Assembly (NCBI RefSeq): GCF_001611795.1
Contig: NZ_CP015098.1
Coordinates: forward strand, 5,766,001 to 5,830,000
DNA: 64,000 bases
Direction: 5' to 3'
Source of the DNA: Streptomyces qaidamensis
Lineage (GTDB): Bacteria; Actinomycetota; Actinomycetes; Streptomycetales; Streptomycetaceae
In this document: piece after piece, positions 39,067 through 47,410 of the stretch
How positions within the stretch are numbered: position 1 is the first letter of the stretch
How the letters are laid out: each line of letters opens with the position of its first letter
The notes under the pieces: model-generated
Seen by the model: the letters and a program-made list of their open reading frames with translations, nothing else
Told to the model about the DNA's origin: nothing
Databases searched by the model: none
Made by a program: the position numbers and the translations under genes

Positions 39067-40233
39067 TCACGCGTGCGGGCCCACCGCCACCTCTCCCACC
39101 ACCAGCTCGGGCGTCACCTCCAGCACCTCACCCACCCGCTCCACCTGCTCGCCCAGCTCCCGTTCCTGCCGTGCCGTCAGCGGGACGAGCGGCTCGACCG
39201 TGACGGTCGTACGACGGCCCCGGCGCCGCTGGTGCCACACCCCAGCCACCACACCGTCGACGAGCAGCACCGGGTAGTTGCCCGCCTGGCCGCCCCCGAG
39301 GGCGCGCTGGTACGCCGCCCCGGGGAACAGCCGCTTGCGGGGCTGCCCGGCGACGACGTACGCGTCGAAGTAGGGGAGCAGGCGGACACCCCGCGCCGGG
39401 CCGTCGGGGAAGTCGGTGTCGCCCGCCGCCACCCACGCCGGTGTTCCCTCGAACCGGGCCTCCTCGATGCGGCCCGCCGAGGCCAGTTCGCCGAACAGGG
39501 CCGTGGCCCAGCCGGGCGGCGCCGCCAGCCACCGTGCGAAGTGCGCCGGGGTCGCCGGGCCGTACGCGTGCAGATAGCGGCGGACGAAGACGGACAGGGC
39601 ATCGCCCGCCCCGTCGCTCACTGTCCGGTCCCCCGAGGCGGGGCGCGTGTACGTCGCCTTGCGGCCGCGGTTGGGGCCGAAGCACAGCGTGCCCGCCCAG
39701 CCGGCCCGGTGCATCACCTGGCGCCAGCGCGGCCACAGGTCCTGGAACGCCGGCATCACGCGGTCACCGGCCCAGGGTCCCGTGCGGGCGACGACCTCCT
39801 CGGACAGCTCGTCGAGGGTCAGGAACCTGCCGTCGAGCGCTTCGCCGATCGCCGTCACGACCTGGGCGGACTGCTCCTCGGTGAGCCGCACGTCGGGCGG
39901 GAACGGGCTCGGGCCGGTCGGCACCGCCGTCAACGCGGCGGAGAGGAGGGGGAGTTCACGGGCCGGGAGAAGATGGACCGTGCCGCGCGGGCCGTACGTC
40001 TTGACCAGGGACCGGTCGTCCCAGAGCGCGGACCGTACGTCCGCCCGTGTCACCCCGTCCGCCCGCATCCCCAGCGACAGCTCGGCCGCGGACAGCACCT
40101 GGGCGTGCACGCCCAGCATCGCGCCGGCCACCTCGGCGAGCGGCGTGCCGGTCCCGGCCGGCCTGGCCAGGAACTGCCGCTCCGCCCGGCGTGCGCCGGC
40201 CGCGTCCCACGTGATGCTCACGTTCGTCGTCAT
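39067..40233 (-). CDS. Winged-helix DNA-binding (HTH_42/YcaQ-like) protein
   Basis: 388-aa protein of the HTH_42 family, whose members include DNA interstrand-crosslink glycosylases. N-terminal ITWDAAGARRAERQFLARPA and MLGVHAQVLSAAELSLGMRADG, DDRSLVKTYGPRGTVHLLPARELP, and later YLHAYGPATPAHFARWL and GGQAGNYPVLLVDGVVAGVWHQRRRG match the family layout. The active-site Gln motif expected at the first helix reads HAQVL, so glycosylase activity is uncertain. Monocistronic, ATG at 40233. Confidence 0.8.
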   Translation of the reverse strand: MTTNVSITWDAAGARRAERQFLARPAGTGTPLAEVAGAMLGVHAQVLSAAELSLGMRADGVTRADVRSALWDDRSLVKTYGPRGTVHLLPARELPLLSAALTAVPTGPSPFPPDVRLTEEQSAQVVTAIGEALDGRFLTLDELSEEVVARTGPWAGDRVMPAFQDLWPRWRQVMHRAGWAGTLCFGPNRGRKATYTRPASGDRTVSDGAGDALSVFVRRYLHAYGPATPAHFARWLAAPPGWATALFGELASAGRIEEARFEGTPAWVAAGDTDFPDGPARGVRLLPYFDAYVVAGQPRKRLFPGAAYQRALGGGQAGNYPVLLVDGVVAGVWHQRRRGRRTTVTVEPLVPLTARQERELGEQVERVGEVLEVTPELVVGEVAVGPHA

Positions 40234-40800
40234 GGTGCGACGCTAGGTGGCAAAGAGGCCAGTTTCTGTCCTATATCCCACCCCCGACGCTCGCTATGAC
40301 ACCCCGACGCGCGACCGGGCGTAGGTCACTCCCTTCGCTCACTGCACTTGCGCATCTTCCGCCGAGGGTTTTCACATCGTTATCGCCTGCGGCTCGCCTC
40401 CCTGCGTCCACTCGCGTAGATTCGAAGCCAGGCGATTCGCGTGAGCAAAGCTGCGCGGGCGGTACCGCGCAGTGGAGGGGGCTGCGCGGTGCCAGGCCTC
40501 CCGCCGGGTCTTGCGCAGCGGCGATCGGGCCTCGCCGACGGCGATGTCGAGACGGCAAAGCGGTGAATCGGCGACGGCCCGGGGGACTCCGGGTCAAGCG
40601 GGCGTTCGGGGTCGGGTCACCCGTCGGGGGGATGCCGGGACATGTCACCCGACTGGGCCCCAAGTCGCGGCAAATCCTCCGGATTCTGCCCCAGGGTGCC
40701 CGATTCCCCTGCGTATGCGCCCTGTTTCGGCCACAAGCGAGGCCTGAACGAAGGCCTCCGCGGTCATCGCCGCGTCGCCGGACGGCTCCGGAGAGTAGTT
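40234..40800. other. Long non-coding interval before the 6C-like RNA
   Basis: About 570 bp with no credible gene: the open frames here have Arg/Pro/Gly-rich shadow composition. Visible structures are a perfect 8-bp stem (CTGCGCGG 40451-40458, CCGCGCAG 40465-40472) and a small AATCC-TCC-GGATT palindrome (40673-40685). The first 200 bp are less GC-rich than the neighbours and probably hold the promoter of the minus-strand gene at 40233. Confidence 0.45.
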
Positions 40801-40807
40801 GTGGCAC

Positions 40808-40898
40808 GCCGATGCACGCAGCATCACTTACGAAGGGTTATGGTGGAAACCCCCCCTCGGGCCGGTCCGTCTCCCCCCCACGGACCGGCCCGTTTTTT
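40808..40898 (+). ncRNA. Candidate 6C-type small RNA
   Basis: Two runs of seven cytosines (40850-40856 and 40873-40879), the second in the loop of a strong terminator hairpin ending in a T-run, give the signature of the actinobacterial 6C RNA (B11 in mycobacteria), whose two hairpins carry C-rich loops. A start near 40808 would make about 90 nt, the usual size. A possible -10 (TAGTTG) lies at 40797-40802. The ends are estimates. 6C RNAs act by C-rich loop pairing with G-rich Shine-Dalgarno regions of target mRNAs. Confidence 0.6.
40859..40898 (+). terminator. Rho-independent terminator with U-tract
   Basis: A GC-rich stem (GGGCCGGTCCGT pairing with ACGGACCGGCCC) around a C-rich loop is followed by GTTTTTTG. 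This is the most canonical intrinsic terminator in the window, and the end of the candidate small RNA. Confidence 0.9.
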
Positions 40899-41083
40899 GT
40901 GGGTCCGCCGGGCGGCTCGAACCACCGGCCGGAACCGTTCGTTCCGCCCCGGTTGGCGGCCCGTCGCCGCAGCGGGGGTAGGCTTCGCCCCCGGGGACTG
41001 CCACACGGGCAGGGACCGCCAGCGGCCACGACCGGGCCGCACACCGCGGCCTGTCCGATCCTTACGGAGGGGCTGACGATCAC

Positions 41084-41857
41084 GTGAACCTGCGCGACAA
41101 GCTGCGTGGCCTGCTGGTCAGGCTGTACGCACGCCGGGTGGAAGGTCACCTGGACCACGCTCAGGTGCCCAAGCACATCGGCGTCATCATGGACGGCAAC
41201 CGGCGCTGGGCGAAGGCCGCCGGATCCAGCACCGTCGACGGCCATCGGGCCGGTGCCGGGAAGATCGAGGAGTTCCTCGGCTGGTGCACCGAGACCGATG
41301 TCGAGGTCGTCACGCTCTGGCTGCTGTCCACGGACAACTTCGACCGGCCGCGGGAGGAACTCGTCCCCCTGCTCGGCATCATCGAGGACGTCGTGCGCAC
41401 CCTGGCCGCCGACGGCCGCTGGCGCGTGCACCACGTGGGCACGCCCGACCTGCTGCCCTCGGGGATGCAGACGGTCCTCAAGGAGGCCGAGGAGACCACC
41501 GCGCACGTCGACGGCATAGTGGTCAACGTCGCCATCGGTTACGGCGGCCGGCAGGAGATCGCCGACGCCGTCCGCTCGATGCTGCTCGACGCCAAGGACC
41601 GGGGCACCTCGATGGAGGAGCTCGCCGAGGCCGTCGACACCGACATGATCGGGCGTCACCTCTACACCAGCGACCAGCCCGACCCCGACCTGGTGATCCG
41701 CACCAGCGGCGAGCAGCGCCTGTCCGGATTCATGCTCTGGCAGACCGCCCACTCCGAGTACTACTTCTGTGACGTGTTCTGGCCGGCGTTCCGCAAGGTC
41801 GACTTCCTGCGGGCCATGCGCGACTACGCCGTCCGGCACCGGCGCTACGGCGGCTGA
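41084..41857 (+). CDS. uppS: Cis-prenyltransferase (isoprenyl transferase)
   Basis: 257-aa undecaprenyl-diphosphate-synthase family enzyme condensing isopentenyl diphosphate onto an allylic primer at the membrane surface. HIGVIMDGNRRWAKAAG holds the catalytic Asp and the diphosphate-binding Arg residues. TLWLLSTDNFDRP, RTSGEQRLSGFMLWQTAHSEYYFCDVFWPAFRKVDF close the active site. The GTG at 41084 has GGAGGGG upstream. The sequence style (short C terminus, YAVRHRRYGG) suggests the mycobacterial Rv1086-like short-chain Z-prenyl group, so the symbol denotes family rather than proven product length. Confidence 0.87.
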   Translation: MNLRDKLRGLLVRLYARRVEGHLDHAQVPKHIGVIMDGNRRWAKAAGSSTVDGHRAGAGKIEEFLGWCTETDVEVVTLWLLSTDNFDRPREELVPLLGIIEDVVRTLAADGRWRVHHVGTPDLLPSGMQTVLKEAEETTAHVDGIVVNVAIGYGGRQEIADAVRSMLLDAKDRGTSMEELAEAVDTDMIGRHLYTSDQPDPDLVIRTSGEQRLSGFMLWQTAHSEYYFCDVFWPAFRKVDFLRAMRDYAVRHRRYGG

Positions 41858-42211
41858 CGTACCGCTGCCGGGCACCGCGGACGCAGGACGTCCCACGTCA
41901 CGACACCTCCCGGTACCCCCTTGAGGACGCGCGTAACACGGAGTTCACCGGCTCGCCGTCATATGCCGTGGCATGGCGACGCTCGTTCGAGGGCATAACC
42001 CAGACAGGTCGACGCCCGAACCACGGGTGTCGTATCTCAGCGGACGGCACGGGGCCGTCCGCCCGGGAGGCCCTTTGCACCAGCCCGATCGTGCGGTCAC
42101 AGCACGGACGAAGAGGCGGAGGGCCGGTTCTCGGCCCGCGCAGGGCGGCCGACGACCGGTCCAGCTCCATACCGTCGCTCCCCGACCTCATCCGAGGGGG
42201 TACGTCCTTCC
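41858..42211. other. Interval between the prenyltransferase and phoH genes
   Basis: No gene is supported in these 354 bp. A perfect 8-bp stem with 5-nt loop (CGGACGGC 42041-42048, GCCGTCCG 42054-42061) may terminate the upstream transcript. The AT-richer stretch around 41940-41990 is the probable phoH promoter area. Confidence 0.5.
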
Positions 42212-43537
42212 GTGGTGACCAGCACAAAGCGCCACAAGCCCGACCGGCGCACCTATGTTCTCGACACCAGCGTCCTGCTGGCCGACCCGAACGCCCTGAA
42301 CCGCTTCGACGAGCACGAGGTCGTGCTCCCCATCGTCGTGGTCACGGAGCTGGAGGCCAAGCGGCACCATCCCGAACTCGGCTACTTCGCCCGGCAGGCC
42401 CTGCGCCTGCTCGACGAGTTCCGGGTCCGGCACGGTCGCCTCGACGCCCCCATCCCGATCGGGGATCTGGGCGGGACCGTCCGTGTCGAGCTCAACCACT
42501 CGGACCCCAGCGTGCTGCCCAGCGGCTACCGCCTGGGGGACAACGACTCCCGCATCCTCGCGGTCGCCCGAAACCTGCAGGCCGAGGGGTTCGACGTCAC
42601 CGTCGTGTCCAAGGACCTCCCACTCAGGATCAAGGCGTCCTCCGTCGGACTCCTCGCCGAGGAGTACCGCGCGGAGCTCGCCATCACGGACTCCTCCGGC
42701 TGGACCGGAATGTCCGAACTGACCCTGCCCGGCGAGCAGGTGGACATCCTCTTCGAGGAGGGGCACGTCTACGTCCCCGAGGCCGCCGAACTGCCGGTGC
42801 ACACGGGCCTGATGATCCAGTCGGAGCGCGGCAAGGCCCTCGGGCGGGTCACGCCCGAGGGCAACATCCGTGTCGTGCGCGGGGATCGTGAGGCGTTCGG
42901 CATCAAGGGCCGCAGCGCCGAGCAGCGCATCGCGCTCGACCTGCTGCTCGACCCGGACGTGGGAATCGTGTCGATGGGCGGCCGGGCCGGCACCGGCAAG
43001 TCGGCGCTCGCGCTGTGCGCGGGGCTGGAGGCGGTCCTGGAGCGCCGTCAGCACCAGAAGGTGATGGTCTTCCGCCCGCTGTACGCGGTGGGCGGGCAGG
43101 AGCTGGGCTATCTGCCGGGTTCCGAGGCCGAGAAGATGAGCCCCTGGGCGCAGGCGGTGTTCGACACGCTGTCGGCGGTCACCTCCCGCGAGGTCATCGA
43201 GGAGGTCACCGCACGGGGGATGCTGGAGGTCCTGCCGCTCACCCACATCCGCGGCCGCTCGCTGCACGACGCGTTCGTGATCGTGGACGAGGCCCAGTCG
43301 CTGGAACGGAACGTACTTCTCACCGTTCTGTCCCGGATCGGGGCCAATTCGCGGGTGGTTCTCACCCACGACGTGGCCCAGCGGGACAACCTCAGGGTCG
43401 GCCGGTACGACGGTGTCGTCGCCGTCGTGGAGAAGCTGAAGGGGCACCCGCTCTTCGCGCACGTGACCCTGACGCGGTCCGAGAGGTCCCAGATCGCTGC
43501 CCTTGTGACCGAAATGCTCGAAGACGGGCACATCTGA
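42212..43537 (+). CDS. phoH: PIN-PhoH fusion ATPase (PhoH2-like)
   Basis: 441-aa protein. An N-terminal PIN ribonuclease domain (TYVLDTSVLLADPNAL with Asp18, VVVTELEAKR, GDNDSRILAVARNL) is fused to a PhoH ATPase with Walker A GRAGTGKS (about 256-263), Walker B AFVIVDEAQSLE and MTH-type VVLTHDVAQRDN. The architecture is that of mycobacterial PhoH2, a sequence-specific RNA helicase and ribonuclease. GTG start with GAGGGGG 11 nt upstream; the next GTG codon is an alternative. Confidence 0.9.
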   Translation: MVTSTKRHKPDRRTYVLDTSVLLADPNALNRFDEHEVVLPIVVVTELEAKRHHPELGYFARQALRLLDEFRVRHGRLDAPIPIGDLGGTVRVELNHSDPSVLPSGYRLGDNDSRILAVARNLQAEGFDVTVVSKDLPLRIKASSVGLLAEEYRAELAITDSSGWTGMSELTLPGEQVDILFEEGHVYVPEAAELPVHTGLMIQSERGKALGRVTPEGNIRVVRGDREAFGIKGRSAEQRIALDLLLDPDVGIVSMGGRAGTGKSALALCAGLEAVLERRQHQKVMVFRPLYAVGGQELGYLPGSEAEKMSPWAQAVFDTLSAVTSREVIEEVTARGMLEVLPLTHIRGRSLHDAFVIVDEAQSLERNVLLTVLSRIGANSRVVLTHDVAQRDNLRVGRYDGVVAVVEKLKGHPLFAHVTLTRSERSQIAALVTEMLEDGHI

Positions 43538-43574
43538 CCGCACCACGCCAAACACTGGCGGTTATGCGATAGTT

Positions 43575-43616
43575 GGCGCCGCCCGGAAAAGGCCAAGAGC
43601 CTAGCCGGGCGGCGCC
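43575..43616 (+). terminator. Terminator after phoH
   Basis: Perfect 12-bp stem GGCGCCGCCCGG (43575-43586) with CCGGGCGGCGCC (43605-43616). The 18-nt loop contains a smaller AGGC/GCCT hairpin. Confidence 0.85.
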
Positions 43617-43957
43617 TTCGCGTGTGGCCGTTCCGTGGAATTTCCTGCGTCAAACGGGATGTGAGCTTTCACACGCAACTCGGAATTGCCTTGCCCCGTC
43701 CGGTTACGGCAGAGTCTCACTCCTGTCAGGCCCCGCATACGACACACCTGTACCCCCAGCGGTACGGCACCACAAAAGCATCAGCATCAACTGCATAGCG
43801 ATGTCGTATGCCGCCCGAGCAACACGTGGCGCTCTCCTCGGGGGAGTTGCCCACCGGGCCCGCGCCTCCCGTGACCCCGCAGTTGGGGAGGCCAGTGCCA
43901 GGGGCACGATTGCGTCCGCGAGGGTCACCGAAGCGGGCGATGCTGGAAGGAAACCGT
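43617..43957 (+). promoter_or_regulatory. Promoter and long 5' leader of the SLT transglycosylase gene
   Basis: About 340 bp without a gene. CGCCCG (43812-43817) and CGGGCG (43934-43939), just before the ribosome site, could close a multibranched RNA fold spanning GC-rich internal hairpins. Cell-wall hydrolase genes in Streptomyces are often riboswitch-controlled, but the c-di-AMP (ydaO) conserved blocks are not seen, so I leave it as a structured leader of unknown type. Confidence 0.35.
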
Positions 43958-44650
43958 GTGAGCCGGATCTCGGTCCGGGGATTCGCAGTGGCTTCGGCCA
44001 CGGCGGTCACCGCTGTCGGAAGCGTCGTCGGCGTTGCCTCGGGCAGCACCGCGCAGAACAACGACGCGGAGGCGACGGCAACCGGCGCCACGCTGCTCGC
44101 GGACATCCCCGCGGGCCAGCAGGCCCAGGTGCAGACCGCGTCGCTGACGCAGCAGGCCGACGCACAGGCCATTCAGGCGGACGCGAGCGCGAAGAAGGAC
44201 GCCGAGGAGGCCGCCCGCAAGGCCGCCGCCGAGACGGCCATCGCGAAGAAGGAAGCCGCCGAGAAGGCGGCCAAGGAGGCCAAGGAGCGCGCGGAGGCCA
44301 AGGAAGCCGCCGCCAGCCGCTCCAAGGACATCTCCGACTTCCCCGTCGCGACCTCCTACAGCATCGCGCAGCTCCAGGCGATGGCACGCCAGATGGTGCC
44401 GTCGGGCCAGTTCCAGTGCTTCAGCAACATCGTGGACCACGAGTCCGACTGGAACTACAAGGCGGTCAACCCCTCCTCCGGGGCCTACGGCATGTTCCAG
44501 GCGCTGCCCGGTTCCAAGATGTCGTCCGTGGGCGCCGACTGGCGGACCAACCCGGCCACCCAGATCAAGTGGGGCCTGAACTACATGAACGATCGCTACG
44601 GCAGCCCCTGTGAGGCCTGGTCGTTCTGGCAGGCCAACAACTGGTACTGA
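43958..44650 (+). CDS. Secreted lytic transglycosylase (SLT domain)
   Basis: 230-aa exported peptidoglycan hydrolase. The GTG at 43958 (GGAAGGA upstream) starts a signal peptide (VRGFAVASATAVTAVGSVVGVASGSTA). An Ala/Lys/Glu coiled-coil spacer (about 55-125) keeps the C-terminal SLT domain away from the membrane: FQCFSNIVDHESDWNYKAVNPSSGAYGMFQALPGSKM with catalytic Glu in DHESDW, ending NPATQIKWGLNYMNDRYGSPCEAWSFWQANNWY. It cleaves the MurNAc-GlcNAc bond with anhydro product. Two cysteines may form a disulfide. Confidence 0.88.
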   Translation: MSRISVRGFAVASATAVTAVGSVVGVASGSTAQNNDAEATATGATLLADIPAGQQAQVQTASLTQQADAQAIQADASAKKDAEEAARKAAAETAIAKKEAAEKAAKEAKERAEAKEAAASRSKDISDFPVATSYSIAQLQAMARQMVPSGQFQCFSNIVDHESDWNYKAVNPSSGAYGMFQALPGSKMSSVGADWRTNPATQIKWGLNYMNDRYGSPCEAWSFWQANNWY

Positions 44651-44681
44651 GCCGGCCGGCCCACGGCCGAACCCGTCCTTC

Positions 44682-44720
44682 GCGCGAGCCCCGCACCGTC
44701 ATCCGGTGCGGGGCTCGCGC
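44682..44720 (+). terminator. Strong 17-bp-stem terminator after the SLT gene
   Basis: GCGCGAGCCCCGCACCG (44682-44698) pairs perfectly with 44704-44720 around a 5-nt TCATC loop, 31 nt past the stop. Confidence 0.9.
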
Positions 44721-44786
44721 CATGTACGGTCGGACGGACGGCTCCCCGGGGGAGTGGTGCGCCAAGACGGGGGAAAAGGACGGATC

Positions 44787-46100
44787 ATGTCGAGAGTGCC
44801 AGGGTGGCTCGGCCGGCTCGGTGCCGGGCTGACCGAGATCAGCGAGCGGTACAACGAACGCCGCGCCGAGGCCGAACGGGAGCAGGACGACCCCGAGCCC
44901 GGGACGCTCGCCGGTGACCACGTGCCGCCGCCCCCGGACTACGCCCCCGACGGCGCCGCCCGCCCCGATCCCGCGCTGGCCGTGCCGTGGGGGATGCGGG
45001 TCGCGGCCGAGGCCGGCTGGCGGCTCCTCGTCCTCGCGGGCGCCCTCTGGGTGCTGATGCGGGTCATCAGCGCCGTCCAGCTCGTGGTGCTCTCGTTCGT
45101 CATCGCGCTGCTCATCACGGCGATCCTGCAGCCGACCGTGGCCCGGCTGCGGCGCCACGGCGTGCCGCGCGGGCCGGCGACCGCGCTGACGGCGATGTTC
45201 GGCTTCGTCGTCATCGGCCTCATCGGCTGGTTCGTGACCTGGCAGGTCATGGAGAACATCGACGACCTCTCGGGCCAGATCCAGGACGGCATCGACGAGT
45301 TGCGGAACTGGCTGCTGAACAGCCCCTTCCACGTCACGGACAAGCAGATCAACGAGATCGCCAAGAACCTGCGGGAGGCGGTCGGGGCGAACACCGACCA
45401 GATCACCTCCGCGGGTCTGGAGGGCGTGACGGTCGTCGTCGAGGCGCTCGCCGGGATCCTGCTCGCGGTCTTCTCGACGCTGTTCCTGCTCTACGACGGC
45501 AAGCGCATCTGGGAGTGGACGCTGAAGCTGGTGCCGGCGGCGGCGCGGCCCGGGGTGGCCGGGGCCGGACCGGCGGCGTGGCGGACGCTGACGGCGTATG
45601 TGCGGGGCACGGTGATCGTCGCGCTGATCGACGCGATCTTCATCGGGCTGGGGATCTACTTCCTCGATGTGCCGATGGCCGTGCCGCTGGCGGTGTTCAT
45701 CTTCCTGTTCGCGTTCATCCCGCTGGTGGGTGCGGTGGTGTCCGGGGCGCTGGCGGTGGTCGTCGCGCTGGTCACCCAGGGGGTGTTCACGGCCGTCATG
45801 ACGCTGGTGGTGGTGCTCGCGGTGCAGCAGATCGAGGGCCACATCCTGCAGCCGTTCATCCTGGGACGGGCCGTGCGGGTGCATCCGCTGGCGGTGGTGC
45901 TCGCGGTGGCGTGCGGGGGCATGGTGGCCGGGATCGGCGGCGCGGTGGTCGCCGTTCCGCTGGTGGCGGTGACGAACACGGTCGCCGGGTATCTGCGGTC
46001 GTACTCGCAGAAGTCGGCGCTCCGGCACTCGGTGCGGCCGCGCGGGGCCACGGCGGTGAGCGCGGAGCCGGCCCCGCAGCCGCCCTCGGCCCCGGAGTAG
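44787..46100 (+). CDS. AI-2E family permease
   Basis: 437-aa polytopic membrane protein of the PF01594 family (seven or eight helices). It has paired N-terminal helices (LLVLAGALWVLMRVI, LVVLSFVIALLITAILQPTVARLRRHGVPRG), a long soluble loop (about 145-205) and the C-terminal family signature FIPLVGAVVSGALAVVVAL...VQQIEGHILQPFILGRAVRVHPLAVVLAV. Family members export small molecules or ions; autoinducer export is documented only for a few, so the substrate is open. ATG at 44787 with GGGGGAAAAGGA. Confidence 0.87.
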   Translation: MSRVPGWLGRLGAGLTEISERYNERRAEAEREQDDPEPGTLAGDHVPPPPDYAPDGAARPDPALAVPWGMRVAAEAGWRLLVLAGALWVLMRVISAVQLVVLSFVIALLITAILQPTVARLRRHGVPRGPATALTAMFGFVVIGLIGWFVTWQVMENIDDLSGQIQDGIDELRNWLLNSPFHVTDKQINEIAKNLREAVGANTDQITSAGLEGVTVVVEALAGILLAVFSTLFLLYDGKRIWEWTLKLVPAAARPGVAGAGPAAWRTLTAYVRGTVIVALIDAIFIGLGIYFLDVPMAVPLAVFIFLFAFIPLVGAVVSGALAVVVALVTQGVFTAVMTLVVVLAVQQIEGHILQPFILGRAVRVHPLAVVLAVACGGMVAGIGGAVVAVPLVAVTNTVAGYLRSYSQKSALRHSVRPRGATAVSAEPAPQPPSAPE

Positions 46101-46120
46101 TCCAGGAGCCCGGGACACCG

Positions 46121-46159
46121 GCAGGGCCCCGTCCACCGGTCAGGTGGGCGGGGCCCTGC
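46121..46159. terminator. Bidirectional terminator between the permease and ahpD
   Basis: A 17-bp stem with one mismatch (46121-46137 with 46143-46159, ends GCAGGGCCCC / GGGGCCCTGC) and a 5-nt loop separates two convergent genes. Confidence 0.85.
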
Positions 46160-46182
46160 TCTGTGAGGCGTGCGGCCGGGGG

Positions 46183-46716
46183 TTACTCGGCCAGGACCGC
46201 CTCGGCGTCCAGCGTGACGCCGACCGCCTGGATCACGGAGGCGATCTTGAACGCCTCCTGGACGACCTCGCGGTCGAGACCGGCCTTGCGCAGCACCTGC
46301 TCGTGGGAGTCCAGGCACATGCCGCAGCCGTTGATGGCCGAGACGGCGAAGGACCACAGCTCGAAGTCGACCTTGTCGACGCCCGGGTTGCCGATGACGT
46401 TCATCCGCAGGCCGGCGCGCAGGGTGCCGTACTCGTGGTCGGAGAGGAGGTGACGGGTGCGGTAGAAGACGTTGTTCATCGCCATCACCGCGGCGGCGGC
46501 CTTGGCGGCCGTGTACGCCTCCGGCGACAGGTTCGCCTTCGCCTCCGGCTCCAGCTCGCGCAGCACGATCGGGGAGCGCGAGGCGATCGCCGTCGACAGC
46601 ACCGTGCCCCACAGCTGCTGGGCCGGCAGGTCGGAGTTGCCGATGACCGAGCCCAGGTTGAGCTTCAGGTCCTTGGCGTAGTCCGGTATGGCGGACTTCA
46701 GGGCATCCAGCGACAT
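46183..46716 (-). CDS. ahpD: Alkyl hydroperoxide reductase AhpD
   Basis: 177-aa thioredoxin-like peroxidase adaptor that recycles AhpC using a lipoamide-linked system. The catalytic Cys131-x-x-Cys134 and His138 (NGCGMCLDSHEQ) with Glu119 correspond to the proton-relay set of mycobacterial AhpD. It follows ahpC after 6 bp on the same strand, so the two form an operon repressed or activated by the divergent OxyR. Confidence 0.95.
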   Translation of the reverse strand: MSLDALKSAIPDYAKDLKLNLGSVIGNSDLPAQQLWGTVLSTAIASRSPIVLRELEPEAKANLSPEAYTAAKAAAAVMAMNNVFYRTRHLLSDHEYGTLRAGLRMNVIGNPGVDKVDFELWSFAVSAINGCGMCLDSHEQVLRKAGLDREVVQEAFKIASVIQAVGVTLDAEAVLAE

Positions 46717-46722
46717 GTCAGA

Positions 46723-47277
46723 TCACTCCCCGGAGAGCAGCGCGACCGGGTCGAGGGTCTCGTCGCCCTTCGACCAGTTGCAGGGGCACAGCTCGTCCGT
46801 CTGGAGCGCGTCCAGGACCCGGAGGACCTCCTTCGGGTTACGGCCGACCGAGCCCGCGGTCACCATCGAGAACTGGATCTCGTTGTTCTGGTCCACGATG
46901 AACACCGCGCGCTTGGCGAAGCCGTCCTCGCCCTCGATGCCGAGGTCGCGCATCAGCTCGTGCTTGGAGTCGGCCATCATCGGGAACGGCAGGTCGCGCA
47001 GGTCGTCGTGGTCCTTGCGCCAGGCGTGGTGGACGAACTCGGAGTCGCCGGAGAAGCCGAGGACCTGCGCGTCGCGGTCCGCGAACTCCTCGTTCAGCTT
47101 GCCGAAGGCGGCGATCTCGGTCGGGCACACGAAGGTGAAGTCCTTGGGCCACGCGAAGATGACCTTCCACTGACCCTCGTAGGTCTTGTGGTTGATCTGC
47201 TGGAACTCCTTGCCCTTCTCCAGCGAGACGCAGGCGGTCAGGTCGAACTCGGGGAACTTGTCACCGACGGTGAGCAC
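46723..47277 (-). CDS. ahpC: Alkyl hydroperoxide reductase AhpC (2-Cys peroxiredoxin)
   Basis: 184-aa peroxiredoxin that reduces hydrogen peroxide and organic hydroperoxides. Peroxidatic Cys51 is in DFTFVCPTE, with C-terminal Cys164 and Cys166 (DELCPCNW). The GTG at 47277 was chosen because AAGGAG lies 7 nt upstream; the GTG two codons earlier would leave only 1 nt. The first gene of the ahpCD operon, divergent from oxyR. Confidence 0.95.
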   Translation of the reverse strand: MLTVGDKFPEFDLTACVSLEKGKEFQQINHKTYEGQWKVIFAWPKDFTFVCPTEIAAFGKLNEEFADRDAQVLGFSGDSEFVHHAWRKDHDDLRDLPFPMMADSKHELMRDLGIEGEDGFAKRAVFIVDQNNEIQFSMVTAGSVGRNPKEVLRVLDALQTDELCPCNWSKGDETLDPVALLSGE

Positions 47278-47410
47278 ACACACTCCTTGCAGCGAAGAAA
47301 CCCCCGGATTGCGGGGGTTTCCCATGGGTTGGACTGTGTTGATGTTGGCACAGGCTCGATTGATTACGGAAATAGCTACACTCGGTCGAGTTGATCGGAG
47401 GTAGTTATCA
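47278..47410. promoter_or_regulatory. ahpC-oxyR divergent control region
   Basis: 133 bp holding both promoters. ACTCG-GT-CGAGT (about 47380-47391) is an inverted repeat within an AT-rich block (GATTACGGAAATAGC) and is the likeliest OxyR site. A perfect 8-bp hairpin (47298-47305 with 47313-47320, loop 7 nt) lies in the ahpC mRNA leader just before its Shine-Dalgarno site. Confidence 0.6.

Noticed and set aside
40271..40807. 178-codon minus-strand frame in the 40.3-40.8 kb gap
   Set aside because: Arg/Pro/Gly-dominated composition, no start signals, overlaps candidate RNA promoter.
43617..43957. c-di-AMP (ydaO) riboswitch before the SLT gene
   Set aside because: The conserved GGGGUGAAUC-like and CCGACAGCUAACC-like blocks are not present, so only a structured leader is claimed.
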